A DNA stretch of 64,000 bases from Bacteroidota bacterium (GTDB lineage Bacteria > Bacteroidota > Bacteroidia > UBA4408), in the NCBI GenBank assembly GCA_963169745.1, contig CAUJCU010000017.1, positions 1-64,000 of the forward strand, in the 5' to 3' direction. This document shows, one piece after another, positions 44,090 through 54,842 of the stretch. The position numbers and the translations under genes were made by a program. Each line of letters begins with the position of its first letter. The stretch's first letter is position 1. The notes below the pieces were generated by a model, which made no database searches, was not told the DNA's origin, and saw only the letters and a program-made list of their open reading frames with translations.

Positions 44090-45046
44090 ATGAAAAGTAT
44101 AATTAAACTATTTGGACTTGCTTTGTTAGCAATTACCCTAATTACTTCATGTAAAAAGAAAGAAGAAACTCCAGTTCTTGATGAAAAAACCAAGCAATTT
44201 AATCAAGATGCCAACGACATTAAAGCCGAATCAGATAATGCTGACAATGATATTAATAGTTCTATTAATAACTCTTCATTAGGAGGGCGTTTAAGTGTAA
44301 GTTACTCCAGCCCTTTGTGTGGGGTTACTATTGACAGTTCACAAATAGCCAATAAAATTTTGTTTTATAATTTTGATGGTGTAACCCCTTGTTTTAGCCC
44401 ATCACGAACCAGATCAGGGCAAATTAAAGTGGAACTAATTAACGGCACAACATGGTTAAGTGCCGGATCGGTTCTTAAGTTAACTTACATTAATTTTAAA
44501 GTAACACGCTTAAGTAATAATAAATCTATTACGTTTAATGGAGAAAAGACTCTTAAAAATATGAATGGAATTAATTGGTTTACTTTTTTACTGACTACTA
44601 GTGAATTTAAGTTTCAGGAACGAGCCAATAATATTCAAATTACTTTTGATAATAACGAGCAAGCTACTTGGAATTTAGCTCGTATTACAACCTGGAACTA
44701 TGTTCCGGCCAATGCAACACCAGGTATTACTTATGCTTATGTGAAATTTACAGCCAGTGGTGATACCGCTATCAATGGCGTTAGTAATATTGACTCATGG
44801 GGAATAAACAGATTTAACTTACCTTTTTACACAGAATTTCAATCTCCTTGGATATCAAATACATATTGCGGTTTCTGGCGTCCTACTTCCGGTTCTATTA
44901 AACACCAAATTGCAGGTAGCAATTTAACTTTACAGTTAGGGGTAGATCAAAGCGGAAATACCTCAACTTTATCATGTGCTTATGGTTACAAGGCCACTTG
45001 GACACCTCAGGGAGGCTCTTCACAGTCCATAGTGCTGAGTTATTAA
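44090..45046 (+). CDS. Unknown lipoprotein
   Basis: 318 aa. The lipobox ITSC (C21) followed by KKKEE predicts a lipid anchor. After a polar, Asp/Asn-rich linker (residues ~30-70, DNADNDINSSINNSS) the rest looks beta-rich, with many Thr/Ser/Asn and aromatic residues (FNGEKTLKNMNG, TWNLARITTWNY). Four cysteines in the mature domain could form disulphides. I recognise no family and no catalytic motif. It is monocistronic with a strong terminator after it. Confidence 0.75.
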   Translation: MKSIIKLFGLALLAITLITSCKKKEETPVLDEKTKQFNQDANDIKAESDNADNDINSSINNSSLGGRLSVSYSSPLCGVTIDSSQIANKILFYNFDGVTPCFSPSRTRSGQIKVELINGTTWLSAGSVLKLTYINFKVTRLSNNKSITFNGEKTLKNMNGINWFTFLLTTSEFKFQERANNIQITFDNNEQATWNLARITTWNYVPANATPGITYAYVKFTASGDTAINGVSNIDSWGINRFNLPFYTEFQSPWISNTYCGFWRPTSGSIKHQIAGSNLTLQLGVDQSGNTSTLSCAYGYKATWTPQGGSSQSIVLSY

Positions 45047-45067
45047 ATTGCTGTTAATAGTAGTATA

Positions 45068-45111
45068 AGCAAGAGCTTTTAGAGAGAAATCTCTAAAAGC
45101 TCTTGCTTTTT
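45068..45111 (+). terminator. Lipoprotein-gene terminator, 18-bp perfect hairpin
   Basis: Perfect 18-bp stem (45068-45085 with 45090-45107) closed by a GAAA tetraloop and followed by TTTT. It lies 22 bases after the stop. Confidence 0.93.
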
Positions 45112-45194
45112 CATACAATATCTCCGAAGCATAAAAGAATAAAGGAATTTTATTCAAAAAAAAATTACCAAATTTGCGCCAACACTTTTTTAAT

Positions 45195-48100
45195 ATGATA
45201 GTTACAGTACCATACGTTCCCAAAAATAAAATTAGAATAGTAACAGCAGCTTCCTTATTTGATGGCCACGATGCTTCCATAAATATTATGCGTAGAATAA
45301 TACAAGGAAGCGGTGCTGAAGTTATCCATTTAGGCCACGACCGCAGTGCTCTGGAAGTAGTAAACTGTGCTATTCAAGAAGATGCCAATGCCATTGCTAT
45401 GACTTCCTATCAGGGGGGGCACATGGAATACTTTAAATACATGTATGATTTGCTTAAAGAAAAAGGCTGTGAGCACATTAAAGTTTTTGGGGGTGGGGGT
45501 GGAGTTATTTTACCTGATGAAATTGAAGCATTGCATCATTATGGGATAGCCCGCATATACAGTCCGGATGATGGAAGAGCTATGGGCCTGCAAGGAATGA
45601 TAAACGACATGTTGCAAAAATGTGATTTTGCCATTGGCAACCATCTGAGCCGTGAAGTAGAAAATTTGAATGATCCTAAAAATATTGCACGCTTAATTTC
45701 TGCTGCCGAAAACTTCCCTAAAGAATTTGAGAAATATCATCCTATTCTTAAAAATCAAATTGACCGAAAAAATAACCCCATAATCCCTGTTTTAGGGATA
45801 ACCGGTACTGGGGGTGCAGGAAAATCGTCCTTAATTGATGAGTTGGTTCGTAGGTTTTTATTTGAGTTTAAAGAGAAAAAAATTGCCATTGTATCTATTG
45901 ATCCCAGTAAAAGAAAAACCGGAGGAGCATTATTAGGCGATAGAATAAGGATGAACAGCCTTAATAATGACAGGGTGTATATGCGCTCATTAGCAACCCG
46001 ACAAAGTAATTTGGCCTTAAGTAAACATGTTGCTGAAGCTGTTACTATTATTAAGGCGGCAGGTTTTGATTTAATTATAGTAGAAACATCTGGTATTGGT
46101 CAATCTGATACTGAAATAACCGAACATAGTGATTTAAGTTTGTATGTTATGACTCCAGAATACGGAGCAGCCACGCAGCTTGAAAAAATTGACATGTTGG
46201 ATTTTGCCGATATCGTAGCCCTTAATAAATTTGATAAAAGAGGCGCAGCTGATGCCATGCGTGATGTTAGGAAGCAATATAAACGAAATCACAAACTTTG
46301 GGATATAGAGGATGAGCATATTCCGGTTTATGGAACAATTGCTTCACAATTTAACGACCCGGGCATGAATAGGTTGTATAAGTCCATAATGGATAAATTG
46401 GCCGAAAAAACGAACGCTCCTTTAAAATCAAGCCTCCTCATTACCAAAGAAATGAGCGAGAAGATTTTTATAATACCCCCACACCGTACACGCTATTTAG
46501 GTGAAATTGCTGAAAATAACAGAGGTTATGATGTATGGGCCGAAAAGCAAGCAGCAGTAGCACAAAAACTATATGCTGTTTTACAAACGGCATTTACTTT
46601 TGCACCTGATGTAAAAACTAATGGCTACGCTACAATGGAAGCATGTTGGGAGCAAATTTTTCATACTGCTTCGGAGCAAAACAAAGAATTACTCCATTTA
46701 TTAAAGGAACAGTTTGATAAATTACTTATTGAACTGGACCCCAAAAACAAAAAGACTTTAGAAAACTTAGAACAAAAATTTCAACGATATAAGAATGAAT
46801 ATTACGTATTTAAAGTTCGTGATAAAGAGTTAAAAATTGCAACACATTACGAATCATTATCACACACAAAGGTTCCTAAAATAAGTACTCCAAAGTACAA
46901 AGCATGGGGCGATTTGCTGAAGTGGCAGCTGCAGGAAAATCTTCCGGGAGAGTTTCCTTATACCTCTGGTATTTACCCTTTTAAAAGAGAAGGAGAGGAC
47001 CCTACCCGTATGTTTGCCGGTGAAGGAGGCCCTGAACGAACAAATAAGCGCTTTCATTATGTAAGTAAAGGATTGCCGGCCAAGCGTTTGAGTACTGCAT
47101 TTGACAGTGTAACTCTTTATGGTAACGATCCCGATCACCGTCCAGATATATATGGAAAAATTGGGAATAGCGGTGTCTCGGTTTGCTGTTTGGATGATGC
47201 AAAAAAACTCTATAGCGGCTTTAATTTAGCTTCTCCCAATACATCGGTTAGTATGACCATTAATGGCCCTGCTTCCGTTATTGCTGCCTTTTATATGAAT
47301 GCGGCTATTGATCAACAATGTGAACTTTACATTAAGGAGCATGGTTTGGAAGCCGAAGTAAATAATAAAATTGAGGCATATTATAAATCTAAAGGTACAG
47401 CACGACCAACCTACCAAGGAGAGATACCATCGGGTAATGACCAATTAGGCTTGATGTTATTAGGCGTAACTGGCGACATGGTACTTCCTGCAGAGGTATA
47501 TCAAAAGATTAAAACTAAAACCCTGTCTGCTGTTCGAGGAACTGTCCAGGCTGATATATTAAAAGAAGACCAGGCTCAAAATACGTGTATTTTCAGTACA
47601 GAGTTTTCTTTACGTCTTATGGGAGATGTGCAGCAATATTTTATTGACCATAATATTCGCAATTTTTACTCCGTTTCTATCAGCGGTTATCATATCGCTG
47701 AGGCAGGTGCTAACCCTATTACCCAACTGGCATTAACCTTAAGTAATGGATTTACATTTGTTGAGTACTACCTTAGCCGAGGGATGTCAATTAATTCTTT
47801 TGCTCCTAATTTATCTTTCTTTTTTAGTAATGGTATTGACCCCGAATATTCTGTTATAGGCCGAGTTGCACGTAAAATATGGTCAAAAGCTATGAAAAAT
47901 AAGTATCATGCCAACGAGCGTTCTCAAATGCTTAAATATCATATACAGACTAGTGGTCGCTCTTTGCACGCACAAGAAATTGACTTTAACGACATACGTA
48001 CTACGCTGCAGGCTCTTTATGCAATTTATGATAATTGCAACAGCTTACATACAAATGCCTATGACGAAGCTATTACAACTCCTACTGAGGAGAGTGTAAG

Positions 48101-48635
48101 AAGAGCCATGGCCATACAATTAATTATTAATCATGAGTTGGGTTTGGCAAAAAATGAAAATCCTTTGCAAGGTTCATTTGTAATTGAAGAACTAACCGAT
48201 TTAGTAGAAGAGGCTGTACTTGCTGAATTTGATCGTATTAATGAAAGGGGAGGAGTTCTTGGAGCCATGGAAACAATGTATCAACGTGGTAAAATACAAG
48301 AGGAAAGTTTGTATTATGAAACTTTAAAAAATAATGGCTCATACCCTATAATTGGAGTGAATACATTTTTATCCTCAAAAGGTTCACCTACCGTAATTCC
48401 GGCTGAAGTTATTAGGGCTACAAAAGAGGAAAAAGAGTACCAAATATTTATGCTTGAACAGTTACACAAAACACAAAACGACAAGCAAGAGGAAGTAGCT
48501 GAACGCCTCAGAAGCAAAGCCTTTAGCAACAAAAATATATTTGAAGAACTTATGGAAGCTGTTAAATACTGCTCTTTAGGCCAAATTACAAATATTTTGT
48601 TTGAAGTGGGAGGCCAGTATAGGCGAAATATGTAA
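45195..48635 (+). CDS. icmF: Fused B12-dependent acyl-CoA mutase with G-protein chaperone (IcmF)
   Basis: 1146 aa from ATG 45195; the longer frame begins with TTG. Domain order: N-terminal B12-binding domain with the DGHDASI motif (H25 as lower cobalt ligand); a MeaB-like GTPase domain with Walker [13 protein letters not shown] (201-212), [10 protein letters not shown] and NKFDKRGA; then the substrate-binding barrel with [18 protein letters not shown] and the [13 protein letters not shown] region. This order is that of IcmF, isobutyryl-CoA mutase fused to its chaperone. The enzyme moves the carbonyl group between isobutyryl-CoA and n-butyryl-CoA; some members prefer isovaleryl/pivalyl-CoA. 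It fits branched-chain amino-acid breakdown with the E1 gene at 61-63 kb. Confidence 0.93.
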   Translation: MIVTVPYVPKNKIRIVTAASLFDGHDASINIMRRIIQGSGAEVIHLGHDRSALEVVNCAIQEDANAIAMTSYQGGHMEYFKYMYDLLKEKGCEHIKVFGGGGGVILPDEIEALHHYGIARIYSPDDGRAMGLQGMINDMLQKCDFAIGNHLSREVENLNDPKNIARLISAAENFPKEFEKYHPILKNQIDRKNNPIIPVLGITGTGGAGKSSLIDELVRRFLFEFKEKKIAIVSIDPSKRKTGGALLGDRIRMNSLNNDRVYMRSLATRQSNLALSKHVAEAVTIIKAAGFDLIIVETSGIGQSDTEITEHSDLSLYVMTPEYGAATQLEKIDMLDFADIVALNKFDKRGAADAMRDVRKQYKRNHKLWDIEDEHIPVYGTIASQFNDPGMNRLYKSIMDKLAEKTNAPLKSSLLITKEMSEKIFIIPPHRTRYLGEIAENNRGYDVWAEKQAAVAQKLYAVLQTAFTFAPDVKTNGYATMEACWEQIFHTASEQNKELLHLLKEQFDKLLIELDPKNKKTLENLEQKFQRYKNEYYVFKVRDKELKIATHYESLSHTKVPKISTPKYKAWGDLLKWQLQENLPGEFPYTSGIYPFKREGEDPTRMFAGEGGPERTNKRFHYVSKGLPAKRLSTAFDSVTLYGNDPDHRPDIYGKIGNSGVSVCCLDDAKKLYSGFNLASPNTSVSMTINGPASVIAAFYMNAAIDQQCELYIKEHGLEAEVNNKIEAYYKSKGTARPTYQGEIPSGNDQLGLMLLGVTGDMVLPAEVYQKIKTKTLSAVRGTVQADILKEDQAQNTCIFSTEFSLRLMGDVQQYFIDHNIRNFYSVSISGYHIAEAGANPITQLALTLSNGFTFVEYYLSRGMSINSFAPNLSFFFSNGIDPEYSVIGRVARKIWSKAMKNKYHANERSQMLKYHIQTSGRSLHAQEIDFNDIRTTLQALYAIYDNCNSLHTNAYDEAITTPTEESVRRAMAIQLIINHELGLAKNENPLQGSFVIEELTDLVEEAVLAEFDRINERGGVLGAMETMYQRGKIQEESLYYETLKNNGSYPIIGVNTFLSSKGSPTVIPAEVIRATKEEKEYQIFMLEQLHKTQNDKQEEVAERLRSKAFSNKNIFEELMEAVKYCSLGQITNILFEVGGQYRRNM

Positions 48636-49091
48636 GAAACTTTTATCCTGTCATTTTTATAAATTGTTCCTTATCCTACTAGCGTAATTAGATGCTAAGG
48701 CGAGTTACATTTGACTTTTAAAGCTCAAACATTGATTGAACCGGGCTTCTGTATTTTATAATCAGCTTCATCGAACCTTTAAGTGAAAAATAAAAACACG
48801 AGTATTATTCGTGCTTTCGAGCAGGCATTTGTATAAAACAATACCTTGTTTTTTGAACCTACTTTGTAAAATTATTCTACATACTGATTTCGATGTCCAG
48901 CTAGAGACTTACGTTTTAAAACACTTTAAACTTTTTAAAACCAATAAACAAGATGCCTTTGATGTGAGTAAATAGTCTATGTCTAAATTACTCTTTTAAG
49001 GATAATAAAATCCGTCTAATGTGTTTGTTATATACAACTAAAAATTACATAGAATTGATTATTTTCGCATTCTTAAAAAGAACACACTTTT
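48636..49091. other. 456-bp intergenic region between icmF and valS
   Basis: No ORF with a plausible start, no tRNA fold and no strong terminator was found. A small six-pair hairpin (CACGAG/TTCGTG near 48795-48815) is not followed by a T run. The valS promoter should be at the right end; TATTTTCG at 49060-49067 is one mismatch from the -7 consensus. Otherwise I see nothing in it. Confidence 0.5.
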
Positions 49092-51755
49092 ATGATTGAA
49101 ATTCCAAAAACATATAATCCTGCTGCTATTGAAGATAAATGGTATCAATACTGGCTCAAAAAAAAGTTCTTTAAATCAGTTCCTGACAATCGTGAGCCTT
49201 ATACAATAGTAATTCCTCCGCCAAACGTTACAGGTGTATTGCACATGGGGCACATGCTCAATAACACCATTCAAGATGTTTTAATTCGGAGGGCTCGTAT
49301 GCAAGGAAAAAATGCCTGCTGGGTTCCGGGAACTGATCATGCCTCTATTGCTACTGAAGCGAAGGTAGTTAATTTACTTAAGGAAAATGGAATAAAAAAA
49401 TCAGATTTAACGCGTGAAGAGTTCTTAAAATACGCTTTTGAATGGAAAGAAAAATATGGAGGAATTATTTTAGAGCAACTTAAAAAGTTAGGTGCATCGT
49501 GCGATTGGGATAGAACCAGGTTTACTATGGAAGAAGATTTAAGCGATGCCGTTATTGAAGTGTTTATTGACTTATATAACAAAGGCCAGATATATAGAGG
49601 TGTACGTATGGTAAATTGGGATCCCTCTGGTATGACCGCAGTATCTGATGAAGAAGTAATTTATAAAGAAACTCAGGCTAAATTATATTACGTAAACTAC
49701 CGAATTGCAGATGAAGCTGGAACTCCATATTTAGATGAGACTACCGGGCAAGAAATGTATATTACCATAGCTACTACACGCCCCGAGACCATACTTGGCG
49801 ATACGGCAGTTTGTGTACACCCCGATGATGAACGTTATAAACACCTGAAAGGGAAATACGCTGTAATTCCTTTTGTGGAACGAAAAGTACCTATAATTTT
49901 CGACACGTATATAGATATGGATTTCGGTACGGGGGCATTAAAAGTTACTCCTGCACATGATATTAACGATTACAATTTAGGTTTAAAGCACCAACTCGAT
50001 ATTATTGATACAATAGCAGATAATGGTTGTATGAGTAAAGCAGCAGGTTTCTATATAGGAGAAGAGCGCTTTGTGGTTCGAAAAAAAATAGCTAAAGATT
50101 TGAAAGAAGCCGGCTTACTCCTCAAAGTAGAAGACATTAAAAATAAAGTGGGATATAGTGAGCGTACCGATGCTGTAATAGAACCCAAACTAAGTATGCA
50201 GTGGTTTTTAAAGATGGATAAAATTTCAAAACCAGCATTGGAAGCAGTATTGGAAGGTGAGGTAAAACTCATTCCTGAAAAGTTTATAAATACGTACAAA
50301 CATTGGATGGAAAATGTACACGACTGGTGTATTAGCAGACAATTGTGGTGGGGGCAGCAAATTCCGGCCTGGTATGATGCCAAAGGAAATTTTGTAGTAG
50401 CTAAAACTCATCAGGAAGCACTTGATTTGTATCGTCAAAAATACCCGAACGAAAAAATAGACACCTTAAAGCAGGATGATGACGTAGTTGATACCTGGTT
50501 TAGCTCCTGGCTATGGCCCATAAGCGTGTTTGATGGGTTTAAGAACCCACAGAATAAAGATATTAATTATTATTATCCAACAAATGATTTAGTAACGGCT
50601 CCCGAAATTCTGTTTTTTTGGGTTGCTCGTATGATTATTGCAGGTTATGAGTATAGAGGCGCAAAACCTTTTAGTCATGTTTATTTAACTGGCATTGTAC
50701 GCGACAAGTTAGGACGAAAAATGAGTAAGTCTTTAGGCAATAGTCCCGACCCACTTGATTTAATAGCCCAAAATGGTGCTGATGCAGTACGTATGGGGAT
50801 GTTACTCACATCGCCTGCAGGAAACGATTTGCCCTTTGATGTTTCTTTAATTGAGCAGGGACGAAATTTTAATAATAAGATATGGAATGCCTTTCGCCTT
50901 ATAAAAGGCTTTGAATTAGACTCAAATAAACAACAACCTGAAACTTGTGCACGAGCTAACGTATGGTTTGAAGCACGCTTTAATCAACAGTTACAAGTAA
51001 TTAATGACTTGTACACAAAATACCGAATAAGTGAAGCCTTAATGACCACGTATAAACTAATTTGGGATGATTTTTGTGCTTGGTATTTAGAAATGATAAA
51101 ACCTGACTTTATAGATGGAAATGCTTTGCCTGTTGATTCTTTAACCTACAATAATGTTATTCATCATTTTGAGAAGATGTTAAAACTCTTACACCCTTTT
51201 ATGCCTTTTATTACCGAAGAATTATGGCATCTACTAAAGGAAAGAAAAGAGGAAGATAGTATTGTTATAGCCACATGGCCCGCTGAACAAAAAATCAATG
51301 AGAAAATCTTAAACGAATTTTCTATTGCTTCTGAAATTATTCAACAAATAAGAAATATTCGAAATCAAAAGGGCTACGCGCCTAAATTAAAATTGCAATT
51401 AATTGTACAACCTAATCATAATACCTCTTTTGATACTCTTATTTGTAAATTAGCCAATCTCTCAAAAATAGAGGTTTTTAATGAGAAGCCTCAAAGTGCC
51501 TATAGTTTTATGGTGGGTACTCTAGAATATAGCGTTCCGCTTAATCAATCATTGGACATAACAGCCGAAAGACAAAAATATGAAATCGAATTAAATTATT
51601 TGAAAGGCTTTATGGAATCGGTACACAAAAAACTGAAAAACGAAAAGTTTATGGCTAATGCTAAACCAGAAATAGTGGCTAATGAACGTAAAAAAATGGA
51701 AGATGCATTAACCAAAGTTAAAATAATTGAAACACAATTAGCCCAACTGCAATAA
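49092..51755 (+). CDS. valS: Valyl-tRNA synthetase
   Basis: 887 aa class Ia synthetase. The HIGH motif is HMGH (51-54, in PPPNVTGVLHMGH) and KMSKS lies near residues 543-547. Between them is the CP1 editing domain (TTRPETILGDTAVCVHP) that removes mischarged threonine. The anticodon-binding region and a C-terminal coiled-coil arm (KYEIELNYLKGFMESVHKKL...) complete the standard architecture. It is monocistronic. Confidence 0.97.
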   Translation: MIEIPKTYNPAAIEDKWYQYWLKKKFFKSVPDNREPYTIVIPPPNVTGVLHMGHMLNNTIQDVLIRRARMQGKNACWVPGTDHASIATEAKVVNLLKENGIKKSDLTREEFLKYAFEWKEKYGGIILEQLKKLGASCDWDRTRFTMEEDLSDAVIEVFIDLYNKGQIYRGVRMVNWDPSGMTAVSDEEVIYKETQAKLYYVNYRIADEAGTPYLDETTGQEMYITIATTRPETILGDTAVCVHPDDERYKHLKGKYAVIPFVERKVPIIFDTYIDMDFGTGALKVTPAHDINDYNLGLKHQLDIIDTIADNGCMSKAAGFYIGEERFVVRKKIAKDLKEAGLLLKVEDIKNKVGYSERTDAVIEPKLSMQWFLKMDKISKPALEAVLEGEVKLIPEKFINTYKHWMENVHDWCISRQLWWGQQIPAWYDAKGNFVVAKTHQEALDLYRQKYPNEKIDTLKQDDDVVDTWFSSWLWPISVFDGFKNPQNKDINYYYPTNDLVTAPEILFFWVARMIIAGYEYRGAKPFSHVYLTGIVRDKLGRKMSKSLGNSPDPLDLIAQNGADAVRMGMLLTSPAGNDLPFDVSLIEQGRNFNNKIWNAFRLIKGFELDSNKQQPETCARANVWFEARFNQQLQVINDLYTKYRISEALMTTYKLIWDDFCAWYLEMIKPDFIDGNALPVDSLTYNNVIHHFEKMLKLLHPFMPFITEELWHLLKERKEEDSIVIATWPAEQKINEKILNEFSIASEIIQQIRNIRNQKGYAPKLKLQLIVQPNHNTSFDTLICKLANLSKIEVFNEKPQSAYSFMVGTLEYSVPLNQSLDITAERQKYEIELNYLKGFMESVHKKLKNEKFMANAKPEIVANERKKMEDALTKVKIIETQLAQLQ

Positions 51756-51925
51756 AGCTAGAACAATGGTCATGTGCATATTCGTGTAATTTTCTCTGTC
51801 CAACTTTGTGGATTTTACTTTTAATGTCAGTTTTATTGTTAACACCTAAATTGTTAATTCAAAGTGTTTTTATATATTGAATTAACCAAAGTATATTCTT
51901 TTATTTGTGTATAAAGAACTCAAAA

Positions 51926-53674
51926 ATGACGTATAAAATATCATTTCAAAACCCTCACACACAGTATATTGATATTGAATTTGAAATTGACAATATTGCT
52001 GCCCCTGAAATAGAAGTTCTATTGCCATCATGGAGGCCGGGTAGATATGAACTAGGTAACTTTGCTAAAAATATTCAAAATTTTAACGCCTATAACAATA
52101 AAGGAGAGTACTTAAAATTTAAGAAAATAAGTAAAGACAAATGGCTTATAGCAACCGGAGGAAGCTCAACAGTTACCATAAAATATAATTATTATGCAGC
52201 CGAGTTGAATGCAGGGAGTACTTGGTTAGTTGCATCTCAGTTATACGTTAATCCAATAAATTGCCTCTTGTATATTGAGCAAAAAACCGATTTACCTTGC
52301 CGTATAGAAATTACAGTTCCTAAAGACTATGAGCTGGCCGGTGCATTAAAAATTATGAATATTGATATCACTTCAAAGCATAAAGTTTTTAAAGCTATTG
52401 CTGAAAACTATGATATGCTTGTTGATACTCCTTTTATTTGTAGCCCTAGCTTACAACATAATATGTTTATACTTGATGGGGTTGAGTTTAATATATGGTT
52501 TCAGGGCGAGTGCAAACCCGACTGGCCTAAAATTATTGGTGATTTCTTTATTTTTATTAATGAACAATTTCTGGTATTCAAAACCTTTCCGGCAGATAAA
52601 TACCACTTTCTCATACAGGTATTGCCTTATCCATTTTATCATGGTGTGGAACATGCTGAGTCTACCGTTATTGCTATTGGACCTTCATATAATTTAATGC
52701 GAAAAGAGTTGTATGATGAGCTACTTGGAGTAAGTTCACATGAGCTTTTTCATACCTGGAATGTTAAAAAGATACGGCCTAAAGAAATGTTACCATATCG
52801 GTATAATACTGAAAACTATGCTACTACTGGTTATATCTACGAAGGTATTACAACTTATTATGGAGATTTAATGCTTTATCGTTCGGGCATATTTAATGAC
52901 GAAGATTATTTTAAAACCCTCACTCAACAAATTCAAAAACATTTGGATAATGCCGGGCGTTTTCATTATAGCGTGTCCCAATCATCATTCGATACTTGGC
53001 TTGATGGATACGTGCCCGGTGTTCCTAATAGAAAAGTGTCGATATATACCGAAGGTTGTTTGTTAGCTTTTATAGCCGATGTGCAAATCAGAAATCAAAC
53101 AGAAAACCAAAAAAGTTTAGATGATGTAATGCTAACCCTATACCGTGATTTTGGCGAGAAGAGAATTGGCTATACCGCTCAAGATTATCAAAAAATTATT
53201 GAAAACATAACAGGCCAAAGCTGGACCAAATTTTTTACTCATTTTGTAGAAGGAACTGAACCATACAAGGCCTTATTAATAGATTCGCTAAAATATTTAG
53301 GTCTGGAGCTTTCGGTAGTAACCTCAAAAAAAGCATACGAGTCATTCTTAGGGTTTAAAACAGTTGAACAAAATAATGAGGTAATCGTATCAAACATCTT
53401 CCCTGACTCTCTAATTGAAAAAGCAGGAATACGAATCAAAGATAAGATTATAGCTGTTAACGGATACGAGGTGCGAAATAATTTTAATGAATGGTGTAAT
53501 TATTTTTGGAATGAGCCGTTTACTTTGTCATTAATTACTGACGGAAAAATTCGTGAAATAACTATTGAACCCGCCAAAAATCTTTATTATAAAACGTATT
53601 TAGTTATAAAAGCAGATTCGATAAACGATTCACAGCGGGCTAATTACAATATTTGGTCGGGTAAAAAATATTAA
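51926..53674 (+). CDS. M61-family metallopeptidase with PDZ domain
   Basis: 582 aa from ATG 51926; the longer frame starts with TTG. N-terminal beta domain, then a thermolysin-like domain with the zinc motif H272-E-L-F-H276 and the third ligand E306 in YEGITTYYGD. A PDZ domain follows at about residues 485-565 (VSNIFPDSLIEKAGIRIKDKIIAVNG). This is the glycyl-aminopeptidase (M61) layout. No signal peptide is evident at this start, so the protein may be cytoplasmic. It precedes the Nudix gene by seven bases and is likely co-transcribed with it. Confidence 0.9.
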   Translation: MTYKISFQNPHTQYIDIEFEIDNIAAPEIEVLLPSWRPGRYELGNFAKNIQNFNAYNNKGEYLKFKKISKDKWLIATGGSSTVTIKYNYYAAELNAGSTWLVASQLYVNPINCLLYIEQKTDLPCRIEITVPKDYELAGALKIMNIDITSKHKVFKAIAENYDMLVDTPFICSPSLQHNMFILDGVEFNIWFQGECKPDWPKIIGDFFIFINEQFLVFKTFPADKYHFLIQVLPYPFYHGVEHAESTVIAIGPSYNLMRKELYDELLGVSSHELFHTWNVKKIRPKEMLPYRYNTENYATTGYIYEGITTYYGDLMLYRSGIFNDEDYFKTLTQQIQKHLDNAGRFHYSVSQSSFDTWLDGYVPGVPNRKVSIYTEGCLLAFIADVQIRNQTENQKSLDDVMLTLYRDFGEKRIGYTAQDYQKIIENITGQSWTKFFTHFVEGTEPYKALLIDSLKYLGLELSVVTSKKAYESFLGFKTVEQNNEVIVSNIFPDSLIEKAGIRIKDKIIAVNGYEVRNNFNEWCNYFWNEPFTLSLITDGKIREITIEPAKNLYYKTYLVIKADSINDSQRANYNIWSGKKY

Positions 53675-53681
53675 AGCATCT

Positions 53682-54119
53682 ATGTATAATATTAGAGTGT
53701 ATGGAATTCTTATTGAAAACAAATCATTGCTCTTGAGTGATGAGTACTATAAGGACACTTACATGACTAAGTTTCCCGGAGGCGGGCATGAAGCAGGGGA
53801 GAGCCTGCCCGATTGTTTAATTAGGGAATTTATAGAAGAATTAAATATGGAAGTGAAAATACTAAGTCACTTCTATACCACCGATTTTTATATTACTTCA
53901 CACTTTAACAATAACGAGCAGCTTATCTCTATATACTATTTGGTTGCTCGCACTTCAAACACAAGTATTAAAACAAGCACTAAGAAGTTTGATTTTGAGC
54001 CGGTTCATGGGGCGCAAAGCTTACGCTGGATAGCTTTAAGTAGCTTGTCGGAAAATGATGTTACTTATCAAATTGACAAAAAGGTTGTTGAAATGTTGAA
54101 AAAAATCTCAGCTAATTAA
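53682..54119 (+). CDS. Nudix hydrolase
   Basis: 145 aa. The Nudix box GGHEAGE...REFIEELNM starts at G34 and holds the metal-binding R48-E49 and E52-E53. The usual glycine after EExx is Asn (N55), a tolerated change. It hydrolyses a nucleoside-diphosphate-X bond, but the substrate cannot be assigned. It starts seven bases after the M61 peptidase stop. Confidence 0.87.
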   Translation: MYNIRVYGILIENKSLLLSDEYYKDTYMTKFPGGGHEAGESLPDCLIREFIEELNMEVKILSHFYTTDFYITSHFNNNEQLISIYYLVARTSNTSIKTSTKKFDFEPVHGAQSLRWIALSSLSENDVTYQIDKKVVEMLKKISAN

Positions 54120-54163
54120 GAAATGTATAAAAATATTAAAAGTAAAATTCGTTTATTTGTAAT

Positions 54164-54838
54164 ATGAAGTTAACTTTTTTACAAACGATATTTCTTGGAA
54201 TAACGCTTGTCCTAGTATATTCGTGCGCCCCCACACGCTCTGTTTTACCTTTGTGCTATAAAGAAAATTTAGTAAGCGCATCGGTAGGCGGTCCAATGAT
54301 ACACTATGGAAAAACGATTACTCCAATTCCCTTTACCTCAATTACGTATTCTCGAGGTTTGAGCGACACCAATACTGTTTTTGCATCCTTTTATCCAACG
54401 GCTGCTTTATTTGGAACATATCAAATGGAAGTAGGTTTAAATCGTTACATTATTAATAACGATTCTGCTAAATATGCTGTAACTATTACACCATCACTAA
54501 ACTTCATGAAAAGAGACTCCCTAAATAAGTTCTACCCACAAATAGATGTGAACTACATAAAAAGAAGTGCCTTGCATGATAATTATTTTTATGCAGGATT
54601 AAGTAATTGGTTTGAACCGGCAACCAAAAAAATAAATGGCGAAAAACAATCTAATTTATGGTTTCCAAGCCCACAAACAGGATATGTGTGGAACACCAAA
54701 AAGGGATTTATGTTTCAGGCAGAGTTCAAGTATCTTGTTCCGTTTAAACGAAATGATTACGGACCTGTTGAATATGTTAAGCCTTTTATTCCTTACGGTG
54801 GCATAGGTATTTATTTTGGCGCAAGCTATAAATTTTAA
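54164..54838 (+). CDS. Outer-membrane-type lipoprotein of unknown function
   Basis: 224 aa. The leader ends at the lipobox YSC (C21). The rest shows alternating hydrophobic strands (SVGGPMIHYG, TSITYSRGL, FASFYPTAALFG, YAVTITPSLNF) and ends in YKF, as in small outer-membrane barrels, so it may be a lipid-anchored barrel or barrel-like protein. No named family was recognised. TTTG-TAAT precedes ATG, a near match to the -7 element. It lies four bases before the next gene, with which it is probably co-transcribed. Confidence 0.72.
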   Translation: MKLTFLQTIFLGITLVLVYSCAPTRSVLPLCYKENLVSASVGGPMIHYGKTITPIPFTSITYSRGLSDTNTVFASFYPTAALFGTYQMEVGLNRYIINNDSAKYAVTITPSLNFMKRDSLNKFYPQIDVNYIKRSALHDNYFYAGLSNWFEPATKKINGEKQSNLWFPSPQTGYVWNTKKGFMFQAEFKYLVPFKRNDYGPVEYVKPFIPYGGIGIYFGASYKF

Positions 54839-54842
54839 AAGC

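Noticed and set aside
45174-48635. Methylmalonyl-CoA mutase large subunit
   Set aside because: The domain order (B12 domain, GTPase, then barrel in one chain) and the YPFKR-type substrate loop are those of IcmF, not of the MutA/MutB type.
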